DNA of 64,000 nt from Chondrinema litorale. Its GTDB lineage: Bacteria > Bacteroidota > Bacteroidia > Cytophagales > Flammeovirgaceae. Under the pieces are notes generated by a model that saw nothing but the letters and a program-made list of their open reading frames with translations, was not told the DNA's origin and ran no database searches. A program made the position numbers and the translations under genes. Positions 42,962-52,028 of this stretch are shown one piece after another (the stretch's first letter is position 1; the number at the start of each line of letters is the position of its first letter). Location: contig NZ_CP111043.1 in assembly GCF_026250525.1 (NCBI RefSeq), forward strand, positions 4,105,001 through 4,169,000. The letters are read 5' to 3'.

Positions 42962-42983
42962 TGATAAAAATCATCATTTTTAT
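42962..42983 (-). promoter_or_regulatory. CRP/FNR-type site with overlapping 8-bp hairpin
   Basis: TGATAAAAATCA (42962-42973) has the TGAT-N4-ATCA core. Overlapping it, ATAAAAAT (42964-42971) and ATTTTTAT (42976-42983) form an 8-bp inverted repeat. The core is about 92 bases upstream of the small secreted protein's start codon. Confidence 0.4.
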
Positions 42984-43024
42984 GAATGAATTGTAGATAT
43001 TTCTTTGTATGAAGTATTAGATGT

Positions 43025-44050
43025 TCATTTCGTTAAAGAATCAACAATTTCTTTACATACATCAGCTAATTTTTCTATGCTGGCTTCTCTACAATCTGAA
43101 AATTGGATTAGCTTCATATAGGTAGGAAGCTCTGCTGAATAAAGGTATATGGGAACTAATACAGGCTCTATTTCTTCTTCTTCTCTGTGCCTGAAAACAG
43201 CTATGTTAAATTCTTCTTTACAAACTTTGGAATCAATATATGGAGCAGACAAAAATGCAATTACTCTTCTGCAGTTATCTAGTGCATCATAAAGTTCTTG
43301 TTGCCAACCTGAACCAGTATCTAAATCCTTTTTATCTAGGAAGACTTTGATGTCAGGTTTGAGTTTTAATAGCATATTTACTATTTCAGTTATCTCTTTA
43401 TCATTTTTGTGTGAGTAACTTATAAATAGATCGTATTTAAAAATTCTATTTTGCTTTTTGCTGTTTTTCTGATCATACTTATGTTTTATTTCTTTAAATA
43501 TTCTAAGAAGTTCGTTGGATTTATTTTCATCAATCTCAACAATGCTGATTCTTTCAACAGGCATACCCATGGTTAGCCAGTTTGCAGCAGCATCTATTAA
43601 AGGTTCAAGAATACTTTCGGGCGCGAATCCTTGATTGCCAGAAGTAACCAAAGGCATGGCAATTGATTTTATTCCAGGAGGAACAAAAACAAAAGGCATT
43701 AAACTTTGAAATATTTCTCCCACAAGCTCACTGGGATTACCTCTTGTTAAAGGTTCAAAGCAAAGAATTTTCTTGAAATTTTGTCCACTTATTTCTTTAG
43801 AAAGCCAACAAGAAAAGTTTTGTCTTAAGTCTACAGCTTTATCTTTTGCAATTTCTTTTACATTTACATTTTTTTCGAGCAGGCACTTAACTAATGAATT
43901 AGGGTCTGGCTCGTATCTGTTAGGATAGGCCGAAATAACCAGTACATCAACAGCTTTATCTTGAGGGATTGCAGTTAAATCGCCCTTATAAAGCTCAATT
44001 TGCTTTTCTTCGTCTAGATGGTAAACAGTGATTCTGTCCAGTAGTTTCAT
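43025..44050 (-). CDS. macro-like domain fused to a TIR domain (putative NAD-signalling immune protein)
   Basis: This 341-residue protein has two parts. Residues about 15-190 look like a macro-type ADP-ribose-binding fold: IELYKGDLTAI, VDVLVISAYPN, a SIAMPLVTSGNQGF loop like the glycine-rich phosphate loop, and a closing strand VERISIVEID. Residues about 203-335 are a TIR domain: YDLFISYSHKNDKE, KVFLDKKDLDTGSGW, and SAPYIDSKVCKEE, where Cys277 and Glu280 fit the WCxxE pattern of NAD-cleaving TIRs with Val for Trp. No signal peptide. TIR enzymes make or degrade NAD-derived signals in phage defence, and macro domains can bind such products. It stands alone, so it may be self-contained. The N-terminal call is less certain than the TIR call. 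Confidence 0.82.
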   Translation of the reverse strand: MKLLDRITVYHLDEEKQIELYKGDLTAIPQDKAVDVLVISAYPNRYEPDPNSLVKCLLEKNVNVKEIAKDKAVDLRQNFSCWLSKEISGQNFKKILCFEPLTRGNPSELVGEIFQSLMPFVFVPPGIKSIAMPLVTSGNQGFAPESILEPLIDAAANWLTMGMPVERISIVEIDENKSNELLRIFKEIKHKYDQKNSKKQNRIFKYDLFISYSHKNDKEITEIVNMLLKLKPDIKVFLDKKDLDTGSGWQQELYDALDNCRRVIAFLSAPYIDSKVCKEEFNIAVFRHREEEEIEPVLVPIYLYSAELPTYMKLIQFSDCREASIEKLADVCKEIVDSLTK

Positions 44051-44209
44051 TGAATTAAGCTGTTATGTAAACAAATTTAATTATTTTTTATCTCCTACAA
44101 GTTATTTATTAATTGATTTAAATTATCTGCTGGCATCATTTCATTAAAAGAAATTCCTTTATCTTTGAAAAGATTTCTAACTATTGCACCAATTTTTTGA
44201 ATTCTGATA

Positions 44210-46102
44210 ATGAAGAGGAAGAAATATTTTATTATTGACTTTGACAGCACATTCACTAAAGTAGAAGCACTTGACGAATTATGTGAGATTGCCTTAGTTG
44301 GTAGGCCAGACAAAGATGCTATTGTAGGAAAGGTAAGAGAAATTACCGACAAAGCTATGGAAGGCAGTATCTCATTTGCTGATGCTTTAGAACAAAGAGT
44401 AAATCTTTTAGAAGCGAACTCATCGCATTTACCATTATTGGTTAGTAAACTCAAAACCAAGGTATCTGACTCTATAGTAAGGAACGAAGCCTTCTTTAGA
44501 CAAAATGGAGATGATGTAATAATTATGTCCAATGGTTTTAAAGATTTTATTGTTCCGATAGTAACAGAGTACGGCGTTCTCGAATCTAATGTTTATGCAA
44601 ACTCATTTACATTCGATGAAGAAGGAAATATTAATGGTTTCGATAGAAACAATCCTTTAGCTGGAGATAATGGAAAAGTGAAGTTGATGAAAGAGCTTAA
44701 GCTTGATGGAGATGTGTTTGTAATTGGAGATGGCTATACTGATTATCAAATTAGAGAAGCTGGCTTGGCTAATCAGTTTTATGCATTTACCGAGAATGTA
44801 AACAGAGAACAAGTTGCCAGTAAGGCAGATCACATTGCACCAAGTTTCGACGAAGTGCTATATGTGAATAAACTTCCAATGGCGATCTCTTATCCTAAAA
44901 ACAGAATTAATGTTCTTTTACTAGAAAATATTCATGAAAAGGGAAGAGATATTTTTGTTCGAGAAGGATACCAGGTAGAAACTGTTAGCAGCGCTATGGA
45001 CGAAGATGAACTTTGTGAAGCGATTAAGGATGTATCTATTCTTGGTATTAGATCTAAAACCAATCTTACTAAAAAAGTATTAGAGAATGCCAATAGACTA
45101 ATGGCAGTTGGTGCTTTTTGTATTGGTACAAATCAAATTGATCTAGAAGCATGTCTAGATAAAGGTATTGCTGTATTTAATGCACCATTTAGTAATACTA
45201 GAAGTGTAGTAGAGTTGGCGATTGGCGAGATAATTATGTTGCTAAGAAATCTGCCAGACAAAATGGCTTCTATGCACAAAGGCAGTTGGGATAAATCTGC
45301 AAAAGATTCTTACGAAGTAAGAGGCAAGAAGCTTGGTATCGTGGGTTATGGAAATATCGGTTCGCAGCTTTCTGTGTTGGCAGAGAGTATGGGTATGGAT
45401 GTTTACTATTACGATATGGTTGAAAAGCTTGCTTTAGGTAATGCAACTAAGTGTTATTCTTTAAAAGAGTTATTAAATACTGTTGATATTGTTTCTTTAC
45501 ACGTAGATGGTAGATTAGAAAATAAGATGGTATTTGGTAAAGAAGAGTTCGACCAAATGAAAGAAGGCTCTTATTTCTTAAACCTTTCTCGTGGCTTTGT
45601 AGTGGATATTCCTTATTTGGTTGAAAAACTAAAAAGCGGCTGGATAAAAGGTGCTGGGGTAGATGTATTCCCGAAAGAGCCTAAGAGTAACAATGAAGAG
45701 TTTGATTCTGAATTGAGAAATTTACCAAACTTAATTCTTACTCCACACATCGGTGGTAGTACTTTAGAAGCACAAGAAAACATTGCTGACTTTGTGCCAA
45801 GCAAAATAATTGAATATGTAAATACAGGTAACACATTTAACAGTGTGAACTTCCCTAATTTACAGTTACCTAAGTTAACCAATGCTCACAGACTATTGCA
45901 CATCCATAAAAATGTGTCTGGTGTAATGGCAAAAATTAACTCAGTATTAGCTAAGCACGAAATAAACATTGTTGGACAATATCTAAAAACCAATGAGCAA
46001 GTTGGTTATGTAATTACCGACATAGATAAAAAATATCATCGTGATGTAATCAAAGACCTGAAGGCAATCGAAAACACTATTAAATTCAGGATTTTATACT
46101 AA
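44210..46102 (+). CDS. serA: bifunctional SerB-SerA: HAD phosphoserine phosphatase plus phosphoglycerate dehydrogenase
   Basis: The 630 residues join two serine-pathway enzymes. Residues 1-215 are a HAD phosphatase with the nucleophile in DFDSTFT, MSNGF as the Ser motif, NGKVKLMKEL with a Lys, and GDGYTDYQIREAG with the acidic pair. Residues about 230-530 are D-3-phosphoglycerate dehydrogenase: GIRSKTNLT, GIVGYGNIGSQL for NAD, LSRGFVVD, and TPHIGGST with the catalytic His. Residues 555-630 are an ACT domain (NVSGVMAKINSVLAKHEINI) for serine feedback. It covers steps 1 and 3 of serine synthesis; SerC, step 2, is not here. The phosphatase identity is by motif and context. Confidence 0.92.
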   Translation: MKRKKYFIIDFDSTFTKVEALDELCEIALVGRPDKDAIVGKVREITDKAMEGSISFADALEQRVNLLEANSSHLPLLVSKLKTKVSDSIVRNEAFFRQNGDDVIIMSNGFKDFIVPIVTEYGVLESNVYANSFTFDEEGNINGFDRNNPLAGDNGKVKLMKELKLDGDVFVIGDGYTDYQIREAGLANQFYAFTENVNREQVASKADHIAPSFDEVLYVNKLPMAISYPKNRINVLLLENIHEKGRDIFVREGYQVETVSSAMDEDELCEAIKDVSILGIRSKTNLTKKVLENANRLMAVGAFCIGTNQIDLEACLDKGIAVFNAPFSNTRSVVELAIGEIIMLLRNLPDKMASMHKGSWDKSAKDSYEVRGKKLGIVGYGNIGSQLSVLAESMGMDVYYYDMVEKLALGNATKCYSLKELLNTVDIVSLHVDGRLENKMVFGKEEFDQMKEGSYFLNLSRGFVVDIPYLVEKLKSGWIKGAGVDVFPKEPKSNNEEFDSELRNLPNLILTPHIGGSTLEAQENIADFVPSKIIEYVNTGNTFNSVNFPNLQLPKLTNAHRLLHIHKNVSGVMAKINSVLAKHEINIVGQYLKTNEQVGYVITDIDKKYHRDVIKDLKAIENTIKFRILY

Positions 46103-46108
46103 GAATAA

Positions 46109-46711
46109 ATGCTTGAATTAATCACAAACTATATAATAGACAATCCCATTGAAGCCATAAGTGCTGTATTTGGGATTGTTTGTGTTTATTTAAATGCCAA
46201 AGAAAATATTTGGGGTTGGCCAATTGGAATTATAAATGTTGCCATGGCAATTTATATCTTTTTACAACAGAGGTTGTATGGAGATATGGGCTTGCACGTG
46301 ATCTATGTAATTCTGGGATTTTATGGCTGGTATAATTGGCTATATGGAGGCAAAGAACATAGTGAATTAAAAGTAACTTGGTCTTCATCTTCTAACCTGA
46401 TGTTAATGTTGGTAATTGGTGTTGTAGGTACAGTAGGGTTGGGGTATTTCCTTTCAAATTATACCGATGCAGATTTACCTTTCTGGGATTCTTTTACTAC
46501 GGTTTTTAGTTTAATAGCGCAGTATCAGCTCACTAAAAAATATCTCGAAAACTGGATAGTTTGGATAATAGTAGACCTTATTTGTGTATTTCTTTATTTC
46601 TACAAAGGTATTTACATATACAGTTTCTTGTATGTTGTGTATCTCGCGTTGGCTACAATGGGTTTCTTCAATTGGAAGAAATCTATGCAATCAGACTTAG
46701 CCTACAAATAA
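46109..46711 (+). CDS. pnuC: PnuC-family nicotinamide riboside (or other vitamin) transporter
   Basis: This 200-residue membrane protein has seven hydrophobic segments. PnuC features include YLNAKENIWGWPIGIINVAM near the N-terminus, LYGDMGLHVIYVILGFYGWYNW in the middle and WIVWIIVDLICVFLYFYKG later, with the paired W residues used for substrate stacking. PnuC carriers bring nicotinamide riboside, or thiamine or riboflavin in related families, into the cell by facilitated diffusion. It starts six bases after the SerB-SerA gene and is probably co-transcribed. No riboswitch is seen. Confidence 0.92.
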   Translation: MLELITNYIIDNPIEAISAVFGIVCVYLNAKENIWGWPIGIINVAMAIYIFLQQRLYGDMGLHVIYVILGFYGWYNWLYGGKEHSELKVTWSSSSNLMLMLVIGVVGTVGLGYFLSNYTDADLPFWDSFTTVFSLIAQYQLTKKYLENWIVWIIVDLICVFLYFYKGIYIYSFLYVVYLALATMGFFNWKKSMQSDLAYK

Positions 46712-46720
46712 GAAGTTTTT

Positions 46721-47527
46721 CTACTTTAATTCTGAATGGAAAACCTGATAGTTTTTTGGAAATTGAATATCAGGTTTTTCTTCAAAAATTCCATAAACTG
46801 CAGAGCCAGAACCTGTCATAGAAACATATATCGCATGGTGTTCGTACATGCTACTTTTTAGCTTTTCTGTTGCAGGGAACTGCGGGAAAACACTTCTTTC
46901 AAAATCATTTACCAAATTATCTTTCCAGTTTTTTATTGGCTGATTCAGAATATCGGCGTTTTTAATTTGTGGTTCATTTGGAAGAACTCCACTATAAGCA
47001 TGCACTGTTGAAATATGCAAATCTGGATACACTAATAAAATGTGCTTACCGGCGAGACTAAGTTCAGTTTTTTCGAAAATGTTTCCTGTGCCACTCACAT
47101 TAACTGGTTTGTTTTCTATAAAGAAAGGGCAGTCGCTTCCTAATTTGCCAGCATACTCTTCCATTTGTTGAGTAGAAAGATCGAGCTTGAAAAGTTCGTT
47201 GTAAACTTTAATAGCAAAAGCACAGTCTGCTGAGCCTCCACCTAAACCCGCACCAATAGGAATTACTTTATGTAAATGGATTTTTACAGGAGAAATATCA
47301 AAATCTTGTTTGATTAAGTGATATGCCGATACTATCAGGTTTTGATCTTTATTACCTGGAATTGGAATACCTGTTAAGCTTACTTCTAATTTATCAGAAT
47401 GAACAATTTCCAAAACATCGCACCATTCTACCGGATAAAAGCAAGAGGCAATATTATGGTAGCCATCAGGTCTTTTATTAAGAATGTTCAGTCCCAGATT
47501 GATCTTCGCGTTTGGAAATACCAGCAT
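46721..47527 (-). CDS. ispE: 4-diphosphocytidyl-2-C-methyl-D-erythritol kinase
   Basis: The 268-residue GHMP kinase has the N-terminal FPNAKINLGLNILNKRPDGYHN, the ATP loop PIGAGLGGGSADCA and the C-terminal MTGSGSAVYGIF, all characteristic of IspE. It phosphorylates CDP-ME in the non-mevalonate isoprenoid pathway. The gene converges on pnuC and starts 45 bases downstream of the giant repeat gene's stop on the same strand, but a functional link with that gene is not evident. Confidence 0.96.
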   Translation of the reverse strand: MLVFPNAKINLGLNILNKRPDGYHNIASCFYPVEWCDVLEIVHSDKLEVSLTGIPIPGNKDQNLIVSAYHLIKQDFDISPVKIHLHKVIPIGAGLGGGSADCAFAIKVYNELFKLDLSTQQMEEYAGKLGSDCPFFIENKPVNVSGTGNIFEKTELSLAGKHILLVYPDLHISTVHAYSGVLPNEPQIKNADILNQPIKNWKDNLVNDFERSVFPQFPATEKLKSSMYEHHAIYVSMTGSGSAVYGIFEEKPDIQFPKNYQVFHSELK

Positions 47528-47572
47528 ATACTTTTTTGCTCAAAACTGAAATGTAATTTTCAAAATTCCAAA

Positions 47573-50500
47573 TCAGTAAACTGTAATATTATCTTCAAAT
47601 GGAACAGAAACATTTCCAGCTTCATCTTTTAATCTGATGTAAACCTTCTGTAGGCCATTTCCAGACATTCTCCATGATACTTGATTAGAAAATGGCTCCC
47701 AGTTAGCACTTGAAAAGTTTTTAGAATTAGATAATTGTAAAAACTTAGCATCTGGCAAACCATTAATGTGTTTTACATTTAGAAAAAGATTAACATCAGT
47801 GCCATCAACAGCGGTTTCACCATTATTAATTTCAAAGGTGTAAATTACTGGTGCTTCTGTGTCTAGTGTGATCGTTTGAGTTAAGATAGGAGATTCATTT
47901 CCAGCTTTATCTCTAAATTTCACATAAACTGTTTTTTCTCCATCTTGCCCAAAAAGCCTCCATTTCTTTTCACTGTTATAAGGCATCCATTTATGAGGCA
48001 ATGCGAATAATCCATTATTACTAATGATCATTTCATCAGCACCAGAAGCAGCTAGTTTTAGCATAACTTCGTGCTTAGCTGTAATAATATCATCGTTGTT
48101 TATTGATAGGCTTAAAGCTTCTGGCGCATCTCTATCTAGTACTAAATCAAGTTCTAATACTTCAGTTTCATTTCCTGCCTCGTCGCTAAATTTGGCATAT
48201 ACTTTTTTAGGACCATCACCTTCTGGTAAATGCCATTTTTTAATAGGGTATAAAGTTTCCCATGTAGCATCGCTAAAGCTTCTGTCATTAGAAACCATCA
48301 TTTGTGTAGCTCCATCTGCTTGCAAAATTAAATTTACCTCGCCAGCAGGGTGGTTTACATGCGCATTATCTTGAACTTCAAATTTAGGTTTTGAGGGCTT
48401 TTCTCTGTCTAATTCAATTACAGCAGTTGCAACTTGAGATGTGTTACCATAAGTGTCTTTGAACTGCATGTATACAATTCTTTTATTATCTTCACTTTTA
48501 GCTAACTCCCAATTTACTTTCTCTTGATATGTTTTCCATTCGGCATTTTTCAGTGTATGAGAAGAGTTTGCCAAACGCATTTCTTTGGCGCCTTCTGAAT
48601 AACTGTTGATTGTAACTGAGGTAGAATTTGTGTGCTGCTTACCTTCATTTATTGCGAGTGTGTTATTTTCTGGAGAAACTTCATCTATTGTAATAGTTTG
48701 CTGTATTGTTTCTGAGATATTCCCATAAAAATCTTTAAATCGGGCATAAATGGTTATTTCACCAGATGTTTTGCTCAATTTAAATGGGAAGGGCTTATCT
48801 GTATAAGCTCTCCAAGGCCTACCAGTAAAATTATCATATTCGCTTAATTGTACTTGGAATGCGTCATCTGCCTTTACTTTTACTTGTATATGGTTGGGGT
48901 TTAGATAGCGTAACCAAGCCAAGTTATTTAAAATGATACTACAGTTTTGTGGAGGTGTTCTGTCTAGCAATATTTGGTCTTTAATAGGAGACGACTCATT
49001 GAGTGTTTTACTTCTGAATTTCATATATATTGTTTTTAAGCCATCTTCACCAGATAAATTCCATTTGACAGACTTTTCGAGTGGTTGCCAAACAGAGTTG
49101 CTGAAGTTTTCAGATTCACTTATCATCATTTCAGTAGCTCTTACTGTAACAATATCGAGTTCTACTTTACCATTGTCGTTAGTTGTAAAGGGTTGATCAT
49201 TATCTATTACAAAATCGCCATTATGCGGTTGAACTTCTTTTACTACTGAAGCAGGTTTTGCTTCTGAAATATTACCAGAAATATCCTTAAATCTTGTGTA
49301 AATAGTGTGTGTGCCACCCTCGTTACCAATAAAATAATGGAAAGGCTGAGTTGAGTACGGTAGCCAACGAGCTTTTTGAAAATCTGGATATTTACTAATT
49401 TGCATACTTATGGCATCATCTGCATTTACATTCACCTCAACTATTGGCTTTATAGTTCTCTCTCTGCCTCTATTTATTTGAATATTAGTATTTTGTGGTG
49501 GAAGTATATCTAGAATAATGTCATCATATTTTGTAGCTGATTCGATGCCTGTTTTACTTTTAAATTTTGCATAAACCCTTTTTACACCTTCTCCTTCACT
49601 TAAAGTCCATTGAATTTTTGATTTGTATGGAACCCATGCTGAACTGCTAAAGTCTTTATCGTTACTAACCATCATTTCTGAAGCACTTCTCGCATTGATA
49701 ACCAATTCTACAGTTCTTTCAGGGTTGGTACAGAACTCAGCATTTTTGTCTATGTAGATAGCTACAAATACTGGGTTAATTTCAAGTTTTATTTCTGCCG
49801 AAATGATTCCAGAAGTATTATCTGCTTGATCTTTAAATCGTGTATAAACCTTTTGTGTACCAGAAACCTTGGTGAGTACAAAATTGAAGTGGCGGTTTGT
49901 GTATCCTTTCCAATTAACTTCTTCAAATGTGCTGTCTTCACTAATTTGCATAAGTGTTGCCTCTTTGGCTTCTACCTTCACCAGAATTTTTTGATTGAAT
50001 GTATTCGGAATGCCATTATTCAGTTCAATTTTAACTGGAATTGGCGTAGTCGTATCTAAAATTATTTTGTCTGAAGCAGTCTCTGAAAGAGTTTCTGTTT
50101 CACTTTTAAACTTTACATAGACGGTTTTTTCACCATCTTTATCTTCTAGCACCCAGTCTTTTTCGGTTTGATAAGGTTCCCAATTTGCGCCAGAGAAATC
50201 TGCCGTATTGCTCACCATCATTTGAGCGGCTTCTTTAGCAAAAATGTGAAGTTTAACATTCCTATCGCTTCTATTGCAATAGACCGCATTATTATCGATT
50301 TCAATTTTTGCACTTACAGGTTTTACCTCAATTAATATTTCTGATGAAACTGCTTCTGATATATTGCCTGCATCATCCATAAATCTTGCATAGACTTTCT
50401 TGGAGCCAGGTGAGTTTTCTAATGTGATAAAAATCGGACTGTTATGATAGTTTTTCCAGATTTCTCCTTTAAAATCAGGTCTGTTACTTACCTGCATAAA

Positions 50501-51823
50501 AGTGGCTTCTTCAGCTTTAACAACTGCATTTACATATGCATACTGTGTTCTTTCATCTCCATTATTTAAGATAACCTTGGCATCGTGTGGAGGGGTGGCA
50601 TCCATCATAATTTCGTCAGAAGAAATTTCTGATTCATTTTCAGCAACGTCTTTAAATTTCACATAGATTTTCTTGTTGCCATCTTCGGTACTGAATTTCC
50701 ACTTTTTTTTCTCTTTAAAAGGCTCCCAGTTTCTACCATTAAAATCTGGTTCATTACTTACCATCATGTACCTAGCATCCGATGCCCATATTTTTAGCTC
50801 AACTTCTGGGTCTTTTATGTAGATATCTCCATCATTTATTAAGATTTTACCTCCAAAAGGTGGGGCTGTATCTACAATTATTTCATCATAAATAACTTTA
50901 GATTCATTTTTAGCAATGTCTCTATAGGTAATTGCTACTCTATACCTGCCATCTTTGTAATTACCCAGTTCCCAATCGTAGTACTTTTCGTCGTATAAGC
51001 GCCATTTAAGACCGAAGAATGCAGCACCATTTGCCAGTTTCATGTATTTGCCTTCTTTTACATGTAGTTTTAAATCTACCAGGTTGTTATGCTCATTTAG
51101 ATATTTTTCGCCAGTTAAGCTATCAATCACAATTGCTCCATGAATTATTTCAATTTTAGCATCAAATGGTGCTTTGGTATCGATAGTTACTTTATCTTCA
51201 TAAACTTCAGATTCATTACCTGCATGATCTTTAAATTTCACATATATATTTCGCTCTCCGTCACCAGGTGTAAAGTTGTATTTAATTTTTTGGTAATATG
51301 GTTCCCATCTGGCATGCTTAAAGTCTGAATTTTCGCTCACGATAATCCAGTCTGCACCTGTAATAGTAGATTCTATTATGATGTTTTCGAGATAATTGAG
51401 GTAATTATTCCCTTCATTTAATACTACCTCTCCGTTTTTAGGAGCCTCGGTATCGAGAATAATTCTATCCATTATTAATTGAGAAATATTCCCGTCGCGG
51501 TCTTTATATTTTAAAAATACTTCTTTTTTGCCATCTCCAGGTAGTAACTCCCATTGTAAGTGATTGCTAACGGTTTGCCAACTAGCAGCAGGAAAAGAAG
51601 GATCGTTACTAATTAGTAAACTATCTACATCCATGATTTTTATAGTAATATCCACCTTGGCAGATTGCGTATATTTATCATTGTTGTTAATGTAGATACC
51701 AGTTTGTGCTTGCAGAGTAAAGCCTGCAAAAAATATAAGCCCACAAAAAATTAGAAGATGCTTTTTAAATATCTGACTAAAAGTTAATGGCTGTTTTCTG
51801 AGAATATTTAAAAATCCTTTCAT
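47573..51823 (-). CDS. giant secreted protein with 15 tandem Ig-like repeats
   Basis: I start at the ATG at 51823 (1416 residues), which opens a signal peptide ending GFTLQAQ; an ATG 12 codons earlier is possible. From about residue 40 to the end there are 15 repeats of 85-105 residues. Each begins with an INNG-like strand, passes through an MMVSN-type strand and a WEPY turn, and ends with a VYVKFKDxAGNES strand and ILDTxAP linker, like bacterial Ig-like modules. Repeats 5-11 alternate between two subtypes. No enzyme domain and no clear C-terminal anchor is seen. It may be an adhesin, spacer or surface filament. It is divergent from an orphan susD-like gene. Confidence 0.9.
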   Translation of the reverse strand: MKGFLNILRKQPLTFSQIFKKHLLIFCGLIFFAGFTLQAQTGIYINNNDKYTQSAKVDITIKIMDVDSLLISNDPSFPAASWQTVSNHLQWELLPGDGKKEVFLKYKDRDGNISQLIMDRIILDTEAPKNGEVVLNEGNNYLNYLENIIIESTITGADWIIVSENSDFKHARWEPYYQKIKYNFTPGDGERNIYVKFKDHAGNESEVYEDKVTIDTKAPFDAKIEIIHGAIVIDSLTGEKYLNEHNNLVDLKLHVKEGKYMKLANGAAFFGLKWRLYDEKYYDWELGNYKDGRYRVAITYRDIAKNESKVIYDEIIVDTAPPFGGKILINDGDIYIKDPEVELKIWASDARYMMVSNEPDFNGRNWEPFKEKKKWKFSTEDGNKKIYVKFKDVAENESEISSDEIMMDATPPHDAKVILNNGDERTQYAYVNAVVKAEEATFMQVSNRPDFKGEIWKNYHNSPIFITLENSPGSKKVYARFMDDAGNISEAVSSEILIEVKPVSAKIEIDNNAVYCNRSDRNVKLHIFAKEAAQMMVSNTADFSGANWEPYQTEKDWVLEDKDGEKTVYVKFKSETETLSETASDKIILDTTTPIPVKIELNNGIPNTFNQKILVKVEAKEATLMQISEDSTFEEVNWKGYTNRHFNFVLTKVSGTQKVYTRFKDQADNTSGIISAEIKLEINPVFVAIYIDKNAEFCTNPERTVELVINARSASEMMVSNDKDFSSSAWVPYKSKIQWTLSEGEGVKRVYAKFKSKTGIESATKYDDIILDILPPQNTNIQINRGRERTIKPIVEVNVNADDAISMQISKYPDFQKARWLPYSTQPFHYFIGNEGGTHTIYTRFKDISGNISEAKPASVVKEVQPHNGDFVIDNDQPFTTNDNGKVELDIVTVRATEMMISESENFSNSVWQPLEKSVKWNLSGEDGLKTIYMKFRSKTLNESSPIKDQILLDRTPPQNCSIILNNLAWLRYLNPNHIQVKVKADDAFQVQLSEYDNFTGRPWRAYTDKPFPFKLSKTSGEITIYARFKDFYGNISETIQQTITIDEVSPENNTLAINEGKQHTNSTSVTINSYSEGAKEMRLANSSHTLKNAEWKTYQEKVNWELAKSEDNKRIVYMQFKDTYGNTSQVATAVIELDREKPSKPKFEVQDNAHVNHPAGEVNLILQADGATQMMVSNDRSFSDATWETLYPIKKWHLPEGDGPKKVYAKFSDEAGNETEVLELDLVLDRDAPEALSLSINNDDIITAKHEVMLKLAASGADEMIISNNGLFALPHKWMPYNSEKKWRLFGQDGEKTVYVKFRDKAGNESPILTQTITLDTEAPVIYTFEINNGETAVDGTDVNLFLNVKHINGLPDAKFLQLSNSKNFSSANWEPFSNQVSWRMSGNGLQKVYIRLKDEAGNVSVPFEDNITVY

Positions 51824-52028
51824 CGCAAAAGAGCACTTTAAGAAGTATTTATATGTCATTACAGTAATGAGTTCGATGCAATACTACATTGAAACGTAGT
51901 TCGTCAATATTTCTTAAATCTGAAGTAGGCTATTTGAAATAATTCTACATAAAACTTACAAGTGAGGAAATCTTGATACTAAATAAAGGCAAAAAGCTTT
52001 TTGTATTTACGCCAATATAATAGTATAA

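Noticed and set aside
44095..44532. Minus-strand frame of 145 codons overlapping the SerB-SerA start
   Set aside because: The plus-strand frame has the clear HAD motif DFDSTFT and continues through the dehydrogenase; the minus frame has no motif.
43025..46711. A functional link between the TIR gene and pnuC as an NAD-supply pair
   Set aside because: The genes are on opposite strands and pnuC is coupled to the serine gene, so proximity alone is weak.
47573..51823. DNA-level tandem repeat or CRISPR-like array
   Set aside because: The repetition is at the protein level with diverged codons; no short identical DNA repeats with spacers are present.
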